Shown here: in pieces, positions 45,978 through 55,219 of the stretch | Position numbering within the stretch: the stretch's first letter is position 1 | Layout of the letters: the number at the start of each line of letters is the position of its first letter | Source of the DNA: DATADW01 sp963733905 | GTDB lineage: Bacteria > Actinomycetota > Acidimicrobiia > Spongiisociales > DATADW01 | NCBI GenBank assembly: GCA_963733905.1 | Contig: CAVTEU010000006.1 | Coordinates: 186,001 to 250,000 of the forward strand | Length of the DNA: 64,000 nt | Direction of reading: 5' to 3' | The notes under the pieces: generated by a model | What the model saw: only the letters and a program-made list of their open reading frames with translations | What the model was told of the DNA's origin: nothing | Databases searched by the model: none | Made by a program: the position numbers and the translations under genes

Positions 45978-46077
45978 TGCGGACGGAAGTCGGAAGACGA
46001 AGGCGGAACGACGGGGAGTGGGTCACCTGCCGCCGCAGATTGCCCTGGGATTGGGGATTGCTAGGGTCGCCGGAGTC

Positions 46078-46106
46078 TTGCTTCCGGCGCGGGGATTCGG
46101 TACATT
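46078..46106 (+). promoter_or_regulatory. Candidate atp operon promoter
   Basis: TTGCTT (46078-46083), a 17-base spacer and TACATT (46101-46106). A start near 46113 would fall inside the CRP-type palindrome and leave a leader of about 25 nt. Confidence 0.5.
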
Positions 46107-46122
46107 GTGAAAGAAATCACAA
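46105..46122. promoter_or_regulatory. CRP-type operator at the atp operon
   Basis: TTGTGA-AAGAAA-TCACAA, a perfect inverted repeat with the TGTGA-N6-TCACA core. It overlaps the predicted -10 and start point and abuts the AAGGAGG ribosome binding site (46121-46127) of the first gene. The position suggests repression, or a leader hairpin affecting translation. Confidence 0.8.
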
Positions 46123-46137
46123 GGAGGCCGTGACCCA

Positions 46138-46395
46138 ATGGATGCCAGCAGGCCGACCGCTCACCAACAGGTCGGGCGCGCCATGGAAGAGGGGTGGATG
46201 GCGGGGGGATCCTTCTTCGGATCCATCGTTTCGGGGACCTTGCTCGGGTACTTCGCCGACCTCTGGCTGGACACCGCGCCGTGGCTGGTGGTAATCGGGG
46301 CGGCGCTCGGCGCCTACTCCGGGTTCATGAGGCTGCTGGCACTTTCAAAGCAGAACGACGACGACAGCTCGTGGGCGCCGTGGAGACACCGGTGA
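46138..46395 (+). CDS. AtpZ/AtpI-family ATP synthase accessory protein
   Basis: An 85-residue two-helix membrane protein opening the ATP synthase operon. Pattern GSFFGSIVSGTLLGYFADLWLDTAPWLVVIGAALGAYSGFMRLL (ends cited) matches the AtpZ/AtpI family, thought to help c-ring assembly or Mg2+ supply. ATG 46138 with AAGGAGG ten bases upstream. Its 3' end overlaps the next GTG by 4 bases. Confidence 0.85.
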   Translation: MDASRPTAHQQVGRAMEEGWMAGGSFFGSIVSGTLLGYFADLWLDTAPWLVVIGAALGAYSGFMRLLALSKQNDDDSSWAPWRHR

Positions 46396-46787
46396 ACATC
46401 GAGGCGGTGCTCGCTTCGCACATCGCCCGAAGGGCCGTCGTGGTAGGACCGATCCTGGTCGCCATCTTTTGGATCACCCGGGGAGGAGAAGGTGCCATCG
46501 CTGCCGCTTTCGGCGTGGTGCTGGTGGTGGCCAACTTCCTCCTCGCCGGGGCAATGCTCTCGGTGGCCGCCAAGATCTCCCTCGCCCTCTATCAGGCCAC
46601 CGCCCTGTTCGGATTCTTCCTCCGTCTCGGGTTGCTGACGCTGACGGTGATGGTCGTGCTCCGGTTCACCGACCTCGACCGGCTGGCGTTTGGGCTGGCC
46701 ACGGTGGCGGCGTATATCGTGCTGCTCGCTTGGGAGACCGTCGCCGTGGCCCGCGGTGCTGAGAAGGAGCTCGAGTGGACCCAGTGA
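46392..46787 (+). CDS. ATP synthase subunit I-like membrane protein
   Basis: A 131-residue protein with four helices (about 18-34, 40-60, 72-92 and 100-120), in the position and with the layout of the poorly conserved ATP synthase I protein. GTG start at 46392 is coupled to the previous gene, and its end overlaps atpB by 13 bases. Sequence identity to the family is low by nature, so position and topology are the main evidence. Confidence 0.75.
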   Translation: MNIEAVLASHIARRAVVVGPILVAIFWITRGGEGAIAAAFGVVLVVANFLLAGAMLSVAAKISLALYQATALFGFFLRLGLLTLTVMVVLRFTDLDRLAFGLATVAAYIVLLAWETVAVARGAEKELEWTQ

Positions 46788-47579
46788 TCCTGGCTGCCGA
46801 GGAGTGCAACCCGGCCGAGGTCGTGGTTTGCGCCCCGGAAAACGTCAACGAGCTCTTCGTCTTCCCCGGCGTCTGGGGCCCGATCAACCGCACGGTGGTC
46901 CTCATCGCCCTCGCCGCGATCATCGTGGTGGTGCTGCTGTTCGTCGCCTTCCGCAAGCCCCGATTGGTGCCGACGAAGTTCCAGGCGGCGATCGAGTCGC
47001 TGGTCACCCTCGTGCGTGAGGACATCGCCGTGGGAATCATCGGTCCAGAAGGGGTGAAGTACGCCCCGTACCTGTTGTCGCTGTTCCTCTTCATCCTTGT
47101 CGGCAACCTCTTCGAGGTGACGCCATTCATCAGCTTCCCAATCACCTCCCGAATGGCGATACCTGGCTTCCTGGCGCTGGTCACCTACGTCATCTACATG
47201 TTCGTCGGGTTCGCCAAGAACGGGTTCAGCTTCCTGGGCGATGTCATCTGGCCGCGCTCGATCCCGGTGGCGATCCGTCCACTGGTTGGCCTCATCGAGT
47301 TTGCCCAGTACCTCATTCTGCGGCCGCTCACGCTGGCGGTGCGGCTCTTCGCCAACCTGGTCGCTGGGCACATCATGCTTTCGCTGCTCCTGGTGACCGG
47401 GGTGGTGTTCATCGGCGCCATCGGCGACATCGGCGCCCGCGCCGTGCTCGGGATTCCCTTGGTTCGTGCTCGGGATCGGGATCTATGCGTTCGAGATCTT
47501 CGTGTGTGTGCTCCAGGCGTACATATTCACCCTGCTCTCGGCGGTGTACATCCAGCAGTCGGTGCACCCGGAGCATTGA
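46775..47579 (+). CDS. atpB: ATP synthase F0 subunit a, frameshifted near 3' end
   Basis: Proton-channel stator of F0. Helices throughout; YAPYLLSLFLFILVGNLFEVTPF, and the essential Arg in PLTLAVRLFANLVAGHIML, followed by the last helix FVLGIGIYAFEIFVCVLQAYIFTLLSAVYIQQSV (ends cited), which is one base out of frame (extra T near 47459). About 268 residues. The stop is at 47577-47579, 34 bases before atpE. Partner of the c-ring in proton translocation. Confidence 0.95.
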
Positions 47580-47613
47580 TCGAGTTCGAGAAGGAAGAGG
47601 AAAGGAAGCAAGG

Positions 47614-47886
47614 ATGGATGCAGTACTGGCTGCGGCGCAGGTGCTGGCCCAAGAGGCCACCACCGGGCTGACCGGCGACATCAGCGGCAGTCTGGCGCTG
47701 ATCGGCTACGGCTTGGCAGCGATCGGTCCGGGGATCGGTGTCGGGATCACCGCAGGCAACGCCGTGCAGGCGATGGCCCGCCAGCCGGAGGCCGCCGGTC
47801 TGGTGCGCACCAACATGTTCATCGGCATGGCCCTGAGCGAGGCGTTGGCGCTGCTCGGTTTCGTCCTCTTCTTCCTCGCCGGATGA
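47614..47886 (+). CDS. atpE: ATP synthase F0 subunit c
   Basis: Forms the rotating c-ring. 90 residues, two helices: ALIGYGLAAIGPGIGVGITAGNAV and TNMFIGMALSEALALLGFVLFFLAG (ends cited). The proton-carrying Glu is in LSEALALLG, and the polar loop ARQPE contacts gamma and epsilon. No Na+-binding pattern is seen, so proton-type. A short N-terminal extension precedes helix 1. AGGA lies upstream of ATG 47614. Confidence 0.97.
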   Translation: MDAVLAAAQVLAQEATTGLTGDISGSLALIGYGLAAIGPGIGVGITAGNAVQAMARQPEAAGLVRTNMFIGMALSEALALLGFVLFFLAG

Positions 47887-48422
47887 TCGGGGTGCAGATC
47901 CTGGCGGCCGAGGCCGAGGAAGGGGGCAGGCTAGACCTGCTGCTTCCGGCTCTCCCCGAACTGATCGCCGGGATCATCGCCTTCGCCTTCGTCTTCATAG
48001 CCATCCGGCTTTGGGCATGGCCCGCGATCAACAAGATGCTGGAGGCGCGACAGCAGGCCATATCCGGTCAGCTGCAGGAGGCGGAGCAGTCCAAGGTCGA
48101 GGCGCAGAGCCTGCTCGACGACTACCGCAAGCAGCTCGACAACGCCAAGGCCGAAGCGGCGCGAATCATCGATGAGGCGCGCCAGACCGCCGAACAGCTC
48201 CGCGGTGAGACGGCTGAGCGCGCCACCGCCGAGGCGGACCAGATCCTGGCACGGGCACGGCAGGAAGCGGAGACCGAGAAGGAGCGTGCACTCGCCGATG
48301 CCCGCAACGAGGTTGCCAACATCACCATCGACCTGACCGAGCGGCTTGTAGGGGAGAACCTCGATGAGGAGCGTCAGCGTCGACTCGTCGAGCAGTACCT
48401 CACCGAGTTGGAGGGCCGGTGA
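47883..48422 (+). CDS. atpF: ATP synthase F0 subunit b
   Basis: Peripheral stalk subunit. One helix near the N-terminus (LIAGIIAFAFVFIAIRLWAWPAI), then a long charged, Ala/Glu/Arg-rich coiled coil (residues about 50-165) and a C-terminal delta-binding helix (VGENLDEERQRRLVEQYL). 179 residues, normal. ATG overlaps the atpE stop (ATGA) and its end overlaps atpH. Confidence 0.96.
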   Translation: MIGVQILAAEAEEGGRLDLLLPALPELIAGIIAFAFVFIAIRLWAWPAINKMLEARQQAISGQLQEAEQSKVEAQSLLDDYRKQLDNAKAEAARIIDEARQTAEQLRGETAERATAEADQILARARQEAETEKERALADARNEVANITIDLTERLVGENLDEERQRRLVEQYLTELEGR

Positions 48423-48955
48423 CGGAGTCCCGGGCGAGCGGGTACGCCACCGCCATCCTCGCCATAGCCCAAGCCGAGGGGGACCTCGACCGGGTGGAGG
48501 ACGAGGTGTTCCAGGTGGGCAGGGCGGTGGAGGCAGCGCCCGATCTGAGGCAGACCTTCAGCGACCCTCGGCTCCCGCTCGAGCGCCGTCAGGCGATAGT
48601 CAACGATCTCCTGGGCAACCGGGTCTCCCCGGTCACCATGAATGCCATCTCGATGGTGGTCGCCGCCGGCAGGGGAGGCGACCTACCCGACATCGCCGAC
48701 GAGTTGGTCTCCCTGGCCGCTGCCACCAGGGATCGGGCGGTGGCCGAAGTGCGCAGCGCGGTTCCACTCGACGATGCCACCCGTCAGCGGCTGGCCGAGT
48801 CGTTGGGTAGGGCGACAAAGAGGAACGTGGAAGTCCGGGTGGTTGTGGACCCGGCGGTCATAGGGGGCGTATCCGCCACCGTCGGTGACACAGTGATCGA
48901 CGGGACCGTGCGGCGGCGGCTGGAGAGCCTGCGCGACAGCATGAGGAACCGGTAA
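48419..48955 (+). CDS. atpH: ATP synthase F1 subunit delta
   Basis: Links F1 to the b stalk. Family features: GYATAILAIAQAEGDLDRVEDEV, FSDPRLPLERRQAIVNDLLG and the C-terminal domain ending in DPAVIGGVSATVGDTVIDGTVRRRLESLRD (ends cited). 178 residues, so the separate form, not the b-delta fusion found in mycobacteria. GTG start overlapping atpF by 4 bases. Confidence 0.95.
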   Translation: MTESRASGYATAILAIAQAEGDLDRVEDEVFQVGRAVEAAPDLRQTFSDPRLPLERRQAIVNDLLGNRVSPVTMNAISMVVAAGRGGDLPDIADELVSLAAATRDRAVAEVRSAVPLDDATRQRLAESLGRATKRNVEVRVVVDPAVIGGVSATVGDTVIDGTVRRRLESLRDSMRNR

Positions 48956-49000
48956 CCGACCAGATGATCCCGAGCCCCGTGGAGTGAGGAGAACCGCTCG

Positions 49001-50555
49001 ATGGCCGACGTCCTGATAACCGCAGACGACATCACAGCCGCGCTGCGGCGAAGCCTCGAGGGGTGGGAGCCCACTCTCGAAGCCGAGACGGTCGGGTACG
49101 TCGTGTCGGTGGCCGACGGCGTGGCCAGGGTCAACGGGCTGCCCAATGCCATGTCCTCTGAGCTACTCGAGTTTCCCGGCGGGCTGCTCGGTGTGGCCCT
49201 CGACCTCGATGAGGGGTCGATCGGCGCAGTGCTCATGGGTGAGGCATCGGAGGTCGAGGAGGGCAACGCTGTCCGCTCCACCGGGCGGGTCCTCTCGGTG
49301 ATCGTGGGCGACGAGCTGCTCGGCAGGGTGATCGACCCTCTGGGCAACCCGCTCGATGGCAAGGGCGCCATCAACGCAACCGAGACCAGGCTTCTCGAGA
49401 CCACGGCCCCATCGGTGGTCGAACGCCAACCGGTACGCGAGCCGCTCCAGACCGGCATCAAGGCCATCGACGCCATGATCCCGATAGGCCGGGGTCAGCG
49501 CGAGCTCATCATCGGCGACCGTCAGACCGGCAAGACCGCGCTGGCGGTGGACACGATCATCAACCAGAAGCAGTTCTGGGGCACCGACCAGGCGGTGCGG
49601 TGCATCTACGTTGCGATCGGCCAGAAGGCGTCGACCGTCGCCGAGGTGGTCGACTCGTTGGAGAAGGCGGGGGCCTTGGAGTACACGGTCGTGGTCAGCG
49701 CCACCGCCTCGGCGCCGGCCCCGGTGCAGATGTACGCCCCATATGCCGGCTCAGCCATCGGGCAGCACTGGATGTACAACGGCCAGCATGCCCTGATCAT
49801 CTTCGACGACCTGTCCAAGCAGGCCGTCGCCTACCGCGAGATCGCACTGCTGCTTCGCCGCCCGCCAGGTCGAGAGGCATACCCGGGCGACGTGTTCTAT
49901 CTCCACAGCCGGCTCCTCGAGCGCTGCGCCAAGCTGTCGGACGAGAACGGGGGCGGCTCGCTCACCGGGCTGCCCATCGTGGAGACCAAGGCAAACGACA
50001 TCTCGGCCTACATCCCCACCAACGTCATCTCGATCACCGACGGTCAGATCTTCCTCGAGACCGACCTGTTCTACTCCGGGGTCCGTCCCGCCATCAACGC
50101 AGGCACCTCGGTGTCCCGGGTGGGGGGTTCGGCGCAGATTCGGGCGATGCGGCGGGTGGCCGGCACCCTCCGGATCAACCTCGCCCAGTTCCGCGAACTC
50201 GAGGCATTCGCCCAGTTCGGTTCTGAGCTCGACGCCACCAGCCAGGCGCAGTTGGAGCGGGGCCGCCGGGTGGTCGAGGTGCTCAAGCAGCCCCAGTTTC
50301 GGCCGGTGCCGGTGGAGGAGCAGGTCCTCGCCATCTTCGCCGTCACCAACGGGTTGATGGACTCCGTGCCCGTGAGGGACATCCGCCGCTTCGAGACCGA
50401 GATGAGGGAGTACGTGAGGACCCGGCACCGGGGTCTGATCGACTCCATGTCCGAGACCGGCGACTTCCCCAAGGACGCCGAAGGGGAGACCCGACACCTC
50501 CGAGCTGGAGGCGGCGATCAAGGAGTTCCTCGAGATGTTCGAGCCGACCGAGTGA
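49001..50555 (+). CDS. atpA: ATP synthase F1 subunit alpha, frameshifted at the C-terminus
   Basis: Regulatory nucleotide-binding subunit of F1. Walker A GDRQTGKTALAVDT, VAIGQKASTVAEVV, the LIIFDDLSKQAVAYREIALLLRRPPGREAYPGDVFYLHSRLLER block (ends cited), TNVISITDGQIFLE and GTSVSRVGGSAQ with the conserved Arg finger region. The last 25 residues (TSELEAAIKEFLEMFEPTE) are reached after an indel near 50490. About 517 residues. Start ATG 49001 after AGTGAGGAGAA. Essential, so the shift must be a sequence error. Confidence 0.97.
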
Positions 50556-50558
50556 CAC

Positions 50559-51464
50559 GTGGCCAGCGCTGAGGTCCGCCAGATCCGGCGCCGGATCAAG
50601 AGCGTCCAGGCGACGATGAAGATCACCCGCGCCTTCGAGTTGATCGCGGCGTCGCGCATCGTGCGCGCCCAGCAGAGGGTCCGCGAGTCGCTGCCGTACA
50701 TCCACAAGCTCACCGAGGTGATCCGCAACGTCGGCGCAGCCGGCGGCAGCTCCAGCCATGTCCTCCTCGAGCAGCGCGAGGTGCGGACGGTCGGGGTGCT
50801 CGCCATCACCTCCGACCGCGGGCTGGCCGGGGCGTACAACACCAACGTGCTGCGCGCTGCCGAGAGCCGGCTGCTCGAGTTGCGGCGTGACGGGATCGAG
50901 CACCGTCTCTATGTGGTGGGGAAGAAGGCTCAGGGCTACTTCCGGTTCCGCGGCTACCACGTGCGCCGCGCCTTTCTCGGGGTGACCGACCGCCCCGGCT
51001 ACGGAGACGCCAGGGCCGTGGCCAACCACATCCTCGACGAATACGCCAGCGGCGAGATCGACCAGCTCGACGTGGTCTACAACAGGTTCCAGTCAGCGCT
51101 CAACCAGGTGACCGAGCGGGTCGAGATGCTCCCGGTCAGGCCACCGGAGGACAGCGATGCGGAAGGCCCGCCGGTCAGCTACGAGTTCGAGCCGTCCCCC
51201 GAAGAGATCCTCGACCGAATCCTGCCCCGTTACGTCGAGGCGGGGGTGTTCGGGATGCTGCTCGAGGCATCGGCCGGCGAGCACGCCGCCAGGCAGCGGG
51301 CCATGAAAGCGGCCACCGACAACGCCCGCGACCTGGTCAAGCTGTACACCAGGCAGGCCAACCAGGCAAGACAGGCCGAGATCACGACGGAGATATCAGA
51401 GATCGTCGGCGGCGCTGAAGCCTTGAGAGCGCAAGTGAGTATGAGTATGAGTACTGAGTACTAA
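50559..51464 (+). CDS. atpG: ATP synthase F1 subunit gamma
   Basis: Rotor shaft. EVRQIRRRIKSVQATMKITRAFELIAASRI at the start (ends cited), LAITSDRGLAGAYNTNVLR in the middle, and the C-terminal helix AAMKAATDNARDLVKLYTRQANQARQAEITTEISEIVGGAEAL (pattern, ends approximate). 301 residues, intact. The final residues VSMSMSTEY and the stop codon come from GAGTAT/AGTACTR repeats that run on into the atpD leader, an unusual repeat-derived tail. Confidence 0.96.
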   Translation: MASAEVRQIRRRIKSVQATMKITRAFELIAASRIVRAQQRVRESLPYIHKLTEVIRNVGAAGGSSSHVLLEQREVRTVGVLAITSDRGLAGAYNTNVLRAAESRLLELRRDGIEHRLYVVGKKAQGYFRFRGYHVRRAFLGVTDRPGYGDARAVANHILDEYASGEIDQLDVVYNRFQSALNQVTERVEMLPVRPPEDSDAEGPPVSYEFEPSPEEILDRILPRYVEAGVFGMLLEASAGEHAARQRAMKAATDNARDLVKLYTRQANQARQAEITTEISEIVGGAEALRAQVSMSMSTEY

Positions 51465-51484
51465 GTACTGAGTACTAAGTACCG
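51450..51484 (+). repeat. AGTACTR heptad array between atpG and atpD
   Basis: AGTACTG-AGTACTA-AGTACTG-AGTACTA-AGTACCG: five heptads with alternating last base, preceded by GAGTAT hexamers. The atpG stop (51462-51464) lies inside. It ends 23 bases before the atpD ATG. Same 7-base period as the CCGTCTN and CACCTAY arrays. Confidence 0.85.
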
Positions 51485-51507
51485 CGAACGAGCAAAGCGA
51501 GTGAGCA

Positions 51508-52942
51508 ATGATGACCACTGAGACCAGAGCCATCGGCCGGATCGTCAAGGTGACCGGACCGGTGGTCGACGTCGAGTTCCCCTCCGAGGAGCTCCCCGAG
51601 ATCCTCAACGCGATCGAGGTCGACTACGAGTTGGCCGGCGAGCGCCAGACCATCGTCTGCGAGGTGGCGCAGCACCTGGGGAACAACCGGGTCAGGGCGG
51701 TGGCGATGAAGGGAACCGACGGGCTGGTGCGGGGCGCCGAGGTGCGCGACACCGGGCAGCCGATCTCGGTCCCGGTGGGTCAGGTCACCCTGGGCCACAT
51801 CTTCAACGTCTGGGGCGAGCCGCTCGACGTCCCCGCCGACTCGATCCAGGTCGAGGAGCGCTGGCCGATCCACCGCCAGCCGCCCGCCCTTCGACGAGGT
51901 CGAGCCGCAGAAGGAGATCTTCATCACCGGGATCAAGGTGATCGACCTGCTCGAGCCGTACGTCAAGGGCGGCAAGATCGGGATGTTCGGCGGCGCCGGG
52001 ACCGGCAAGACGGTGATCATCCAGGAGATGATCCGCCGGGTGGCCCAGGAGTACCACGGCGTCTCGGTGTTCGCCGGGGTGGGGGAGCGGACCCGCGAGG
52101 GCAACGACCTCTTCCTCGAGATGACGGAGTCGGGTGTGATCAACCAGGCGGCGCTGGTCTTCGGTCAGATGGACGAGCCACCCGGCGTTCGGCTCAGGGT
52201 GGGGCTGTCGGCGCTGACCATGGCCGAGTACTTCAGGGACGTGGAGCGCCAGGACGTGCTCCTCTTCATCGACAACATCTTCCGCTTCACCCAGGCAGGG
52301 TCGGAAGTGTCGACGCTGCTGGGGCGGATGCCCTCGGCGGTGGGTTACCAGCCGACGCTGGCCGACGAGATGGGGATCCTCCAGGAGCGGATCACCTCGC
52401 TCAAGGGCCGGTCGATCACTTCGCTCCAGGCCATCTATGTACCTGCCGACGACATCACCGACCCGGCGCCGCACACCACTTTCGCCCACCTCGACGCCAC
52501 AACGGTGCTCACCCGCCGTCTCGTCGAGTTGGGCATCTACCCGGCGATAGACCCGCTCGACTCGGCCAGCCGGATCCTCGACCCGCAGTACGTTGGGCAG
52601 GAGCATTACGACGTCGCCCGTCAGGTGCAGCAGATCCTGCAGCGCTACAAGGACCTGCAGGACATCATCGCCATCCTCGGGATCGACGAGCTTTCCGAGG
52701 AGGACAAGCTCGTGGTCGCCAGGGCGCGCCGGATCGAGCGCTTCCTCTCGCAGCCATTCTTCGTGGCCGAGCAGTTCACCGGGATCCCGGGGAGCTTCGT
52801 CTCGCTCGAGGACTCGGTGCGGGACTTCAAGATGATCGTCGACGGCGAGGTCGACTCGCTCCCCGAGCAAGCGTTCTACATGGTCGGCGGGATCGAGGAG
52901 GCCCAGGCCAAGGGACGCGAGTTGGAGAAGGTTGGTCAGTGA
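51508..52942 (+). CDS. atpD: ATP synthase F1 subunit beta, frameshifted
   Basis: Catalytic subunit. N-terminus GRIVKVTGPVVDVEFPSEELPEILNAIEV; after an extra C near 51888 (PPAFDEVEPQKE...) the rest is in frame: Walker A GGAGTGKTVIIQEMI, GERTREGNDLFLEM, VALTFGQMDEPPG-like ALVFGQMDEPPG, Walker B DVLLFIDNIFRFTQAG, SAVGYQPTLADEMG and the DELSEED regulatory motif (intact as DELSEED). About 477 residues. ATG 51508 or 51511; only a weak ribosome binding site (GAGTGAG). Confidence 0.97.
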
Positions 52943-53320
52943 TGCCCTTCCAGGTTGACGTGGTCTCGCCCGAGGCGGTGGTCTGGTCGGGGGAGGCGGA
53001 TTTCCTGGTGGCGCGGACCACCGAAGGGGAGATCGGGATCCTCACCGATCACGAGCCGGTGATGGCGGCTCTGGCCACCGGGGCGGTGATCATCGAGTCG
53101 GGGAACGACCGCACCACTGTTGGGGTCCACGGCGGGTTTCTCCAGGTGCTGCGCAACCAGGTCACCCTGTTGACCGATCGTGCCGAGATCGCAACGGGTG
53201 GGCGTGAGGGTGCTGCCGAACTCGCCGCCGAGTTGAAGATCGAGGAAGAGCAGGCCGAGGAAGAGCAGGCCGAGGAAGAGCAGGCGCGAGGAACCGCAGA
53301 CCGAGCACGCGACCGAGTAG
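52942..53320 (+). CDS. atpC: ATP synthase F1 subunit epsilon, frameshifted near 3' end
   Basis: Small central-stalk subunit that can inhibit hydrolysis. Beta-sandwich: FQVDVVSPEAVVWSGEADFLVARTTEGEIGILTDHEPVMAAL (ends cited), VGVHGGFLQVLRNQVTLLTDRAEIA. The C-terminal helical domain is short and replaced by an acidic tail of three EEEQA repeats; after an extra base near 53286 it ends EEPQTEHATE at TAG 53318-53320. ATG overlaps the atpD stop. A tail of this kind may lack the inhibitory helices. Confidence 0.92.
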
Positions 53321-53321
53321 G

Positions 53322-53768
53322 TCAGCCGGCGGTCGCTTCGATCCTCCTGGCGAAGTTCTCGACGTTGGCGGGGAGACCCGATCCAACGGCGGCTGTGACC
53401 ACCGGGAAGAGAGCGGTGGACAGCCAGCCCTTCGACCGCAGCCCCAGGGTGACGGCAACCTCGGTGTGGCTCTGATCGACCGGTCGCAACGTCACTGCGA
53501 TCTGCCCGTCGAGTTCCGAAGTCGATATGCCGACGGTCATGCGCTCGGGCCTGACCGAATCGACCACTTCGGCGGTCCCCTCGTACTCGCGTCCTGCGGT
53601 GGCGGCGAAGCGATAGCTGCGGAGTTCGCCGTTTGCGTCGTGCACCGCATCCCACAACCGGTCGACGCCACCCACGGCTCCCCAGGTCGCCTCGTCCTGT
53701 AGCGCCCGCCAGGCGGTCTCGATGCCGGCGGCCGCAGCGACCGCGTGAGTGAAGGAACGCTCGGGCAC
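53322..53768 (-). CDS. SRPBCC-fold (polyketide cyclase/START-like) protein
   Basis: About 148 residues of a ligand-binding helix-grip fold: SFTHAVAAAAGIETAWRALQDEATWGAVGGVDRLWDAVHDANGELRSY (pattern, ends cited), then alternating strands (YRFAATAGREYEGTAEVVDSVRPERMTVGIST) and a long terminal helix LPANVENFARRIEATAG. Such proteins (CoxG-like) bind lipids or small molecules. The start is uncertain; GTG 53768 is the first that gives only the domain. Convergent with atpC, with a 1-base gap. Confidence 0.7.
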   Translation of the reverse strand: MPERSFTHAVAAAAGIETAWRALQDEATWGAVGGVDRLWDAVHDANGELRSYRFAATAGREYEGTAEVVDSVRPERMTVGISTSELDGQIAVTLRPVDQSHTEVAVTLGLRSKGWLSTALFPVVTAAVGSGLPANVENFARRIEATAG

Positions 53769-53835
53769 CGGCGGGAGGCTAACCGCACGCCCGTTGGCTG
53801 CCGTGCCCGGCTGCAACCGTGGATACCCTGGACCG

Positions 53836-54373
53836 GTGACTCCACCAACCGAGTTCCTCCGACTTGGCTCTCGACCCGGAGCGGCTAGCTGTGCTCGGCC
53901 AGGCCGCCGTCGGGCCGGTGGACATCGCACTCCTCGCCAAGATGCTCGACGTCCCGCGACGGCGCATCCTCCAAGCTGTGGGGCGGTTGCGCGATGCCGG
54001 GCTGCTCACCGCCGACCTGCGACTCGACCGCGATGCGCTGCGCGAGACGGCACGGGCGCTGCCTTCGATTGAGATGGCGTCTTCCGAGTTGACCAAGGGT
54101 CCCTGGTCGTCCGAGGAAGTATCCGTGATCGCCAGGTTCTTCCAGGGTTCCCGGCTCACCCAGATCCCGGCGCAACGTTCGAAGCGCCTCCTCGTGCTGG
54201 AGCGGCTCTCCCAGGAGTTCGAGCCGGGGTTGCGGTATCCCGAGCGCCAAGTGGATTTGATCCTTCAGCTCTTCCACCCCGACCACGCCACGCTGCGCCG
54301 CTATCTGGTCGACGAGGGTTATCTCACCAGGGCAGATGGCGTCTACTGGCGGACGGGTGGTCGGGTGGGGTGA
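53836..54373 (+). CDS. DUF2087 protein with N-terminal winged helix, frameshifted near start
   Basis: Probable ArsR-like transcription factor. N-terminal wHTH-like part: LALDPERLAVLGQAAVGPVDIALLAKMLDVPRRRILQAVGRLRDAGLL (pattern, ends cited); C-terminal DUF2087 module: KRLLVLERLSQEFEPGLRYPERQVDLILQLFHPDHATLRRYLVDEGYL (ends cited), closing YWRTGG. GTG 53836 gives VTPPTEFLR, which joins in frame after removing one base near 53860. About 178 residues. Target unknown. Confidence 0.8.
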
Positions 54374-54433
54374 CAAGCACGCCGGCCGGGCTCAGACGAG
54401 TCCAATTTTGAGGATATCTGTGGAGCCAACGAC

Positions 54434-55151
54434 GTGGCGATGACCGACGAGCAACTCATCTCGGCGGCGCACCGGAGCTACATCAACGCCTTCCGCAAGC
54501 TGGCCGAGCACTGCCCGGACGGCGTGGTGTGGGACGTCGGTCCTGTGCTTTGCCTTCGTGAGCGGTCTCTCCACCCCCCAGCTCAACGGATGCTTCGTCG
54601 CGCAGCCAGTGGCTACCGGAGCACCTGGTTGCGGCGCTGGGTTGGCTCGACGACAGCGGGCTGCCTTACAGCTTGTGGCTCGACGAGGCGGTCGCCGATG
54701 GGTTGACGCCGGTCGCGGCGGAGTACGGCATGGTGAAGGATCGCCTGGCCGGTCGCGGCGATGGCCTCCACCCCATCCCGCCGGCACCCCGAGCCGGCAC
54801 CGGGGGTGAGTGTGACGCCGGGTCTCGAGCCGGGCGTGGCCGACTACGTCCCCCGCTCGATGGCCGACGATTCCGATGTCCGGCTCTTCACGGCATACCT
54901 CGACGGCCGTCCGGTGGGAAGCTCGATCGCCATCCGCTGTGGCGAGGTGTCGAGCGTCGTTGCGGTCGGCACGATCCCGGAGGCGCGGTCGACGCGGTGT
55001 GGGGACGGCGGCGAGTTGGGCCGCCGTGGAGGCGGGCAAGGAGTGGGACTGCCAGGCGGTGGTGCTCGAAGCGACCGAGATGGGCTTCCCCATCTACGCC
55101 GCGATGGGCTTCCGTACCGTCACCCGCTACGCAGCATTCATCGCTAGCTGA
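54434..55151 (+). CDS. GNAT-family acetyltransferase, heavily frameshifted
   Basis: Readable pieces in three frames: MAMTDEQLISAAHRSYINAFRKLAEHCPDGVVWDVGPVL (ends cited), SGLSTPQLNGCFVAQPV, LWLDEAVADGLTPVAAEYGMVKD, LFTAYLDGRPVGSSIAIRCGEVSSVVAVGTIPEARRRGVGTAA (after joining; this last holds the acetyl-CoA loop R-x-x-G-x-G/A), and EATEMGFPIYAAMGFRTVTRYAAF, the typical GNAT end. Five or six shifts in 720 bases is denser than elsewhere in the window, so real decay cannot be excluded. Substrate unknown. Confidence 0.7.
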
Positions 55152-55219
55152 ACGCCCAAACGGGCGTCGTCTCGTCGTCGCCGGCGTGGTTCCCGCGATG
55201 ACCTAAGGTTGACCGGCTC

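Noticed and set aside
51450..51484. CRISPR or origin-like iterons from the AGTACTR repeats
   Set aside because: Seven-base units without spacers, inside the atp operon; similar heptads occur elsewhere between genes, with no DnaA or replication genes nearby.
3768..53320. Programmed ribosomal frameshifting as the cause of the split genes
   Set aside because: Shifts occur at unrelated sequences, in both directions, and in many housekeeping genes at once; no common slippery site or downstream structure is seen.
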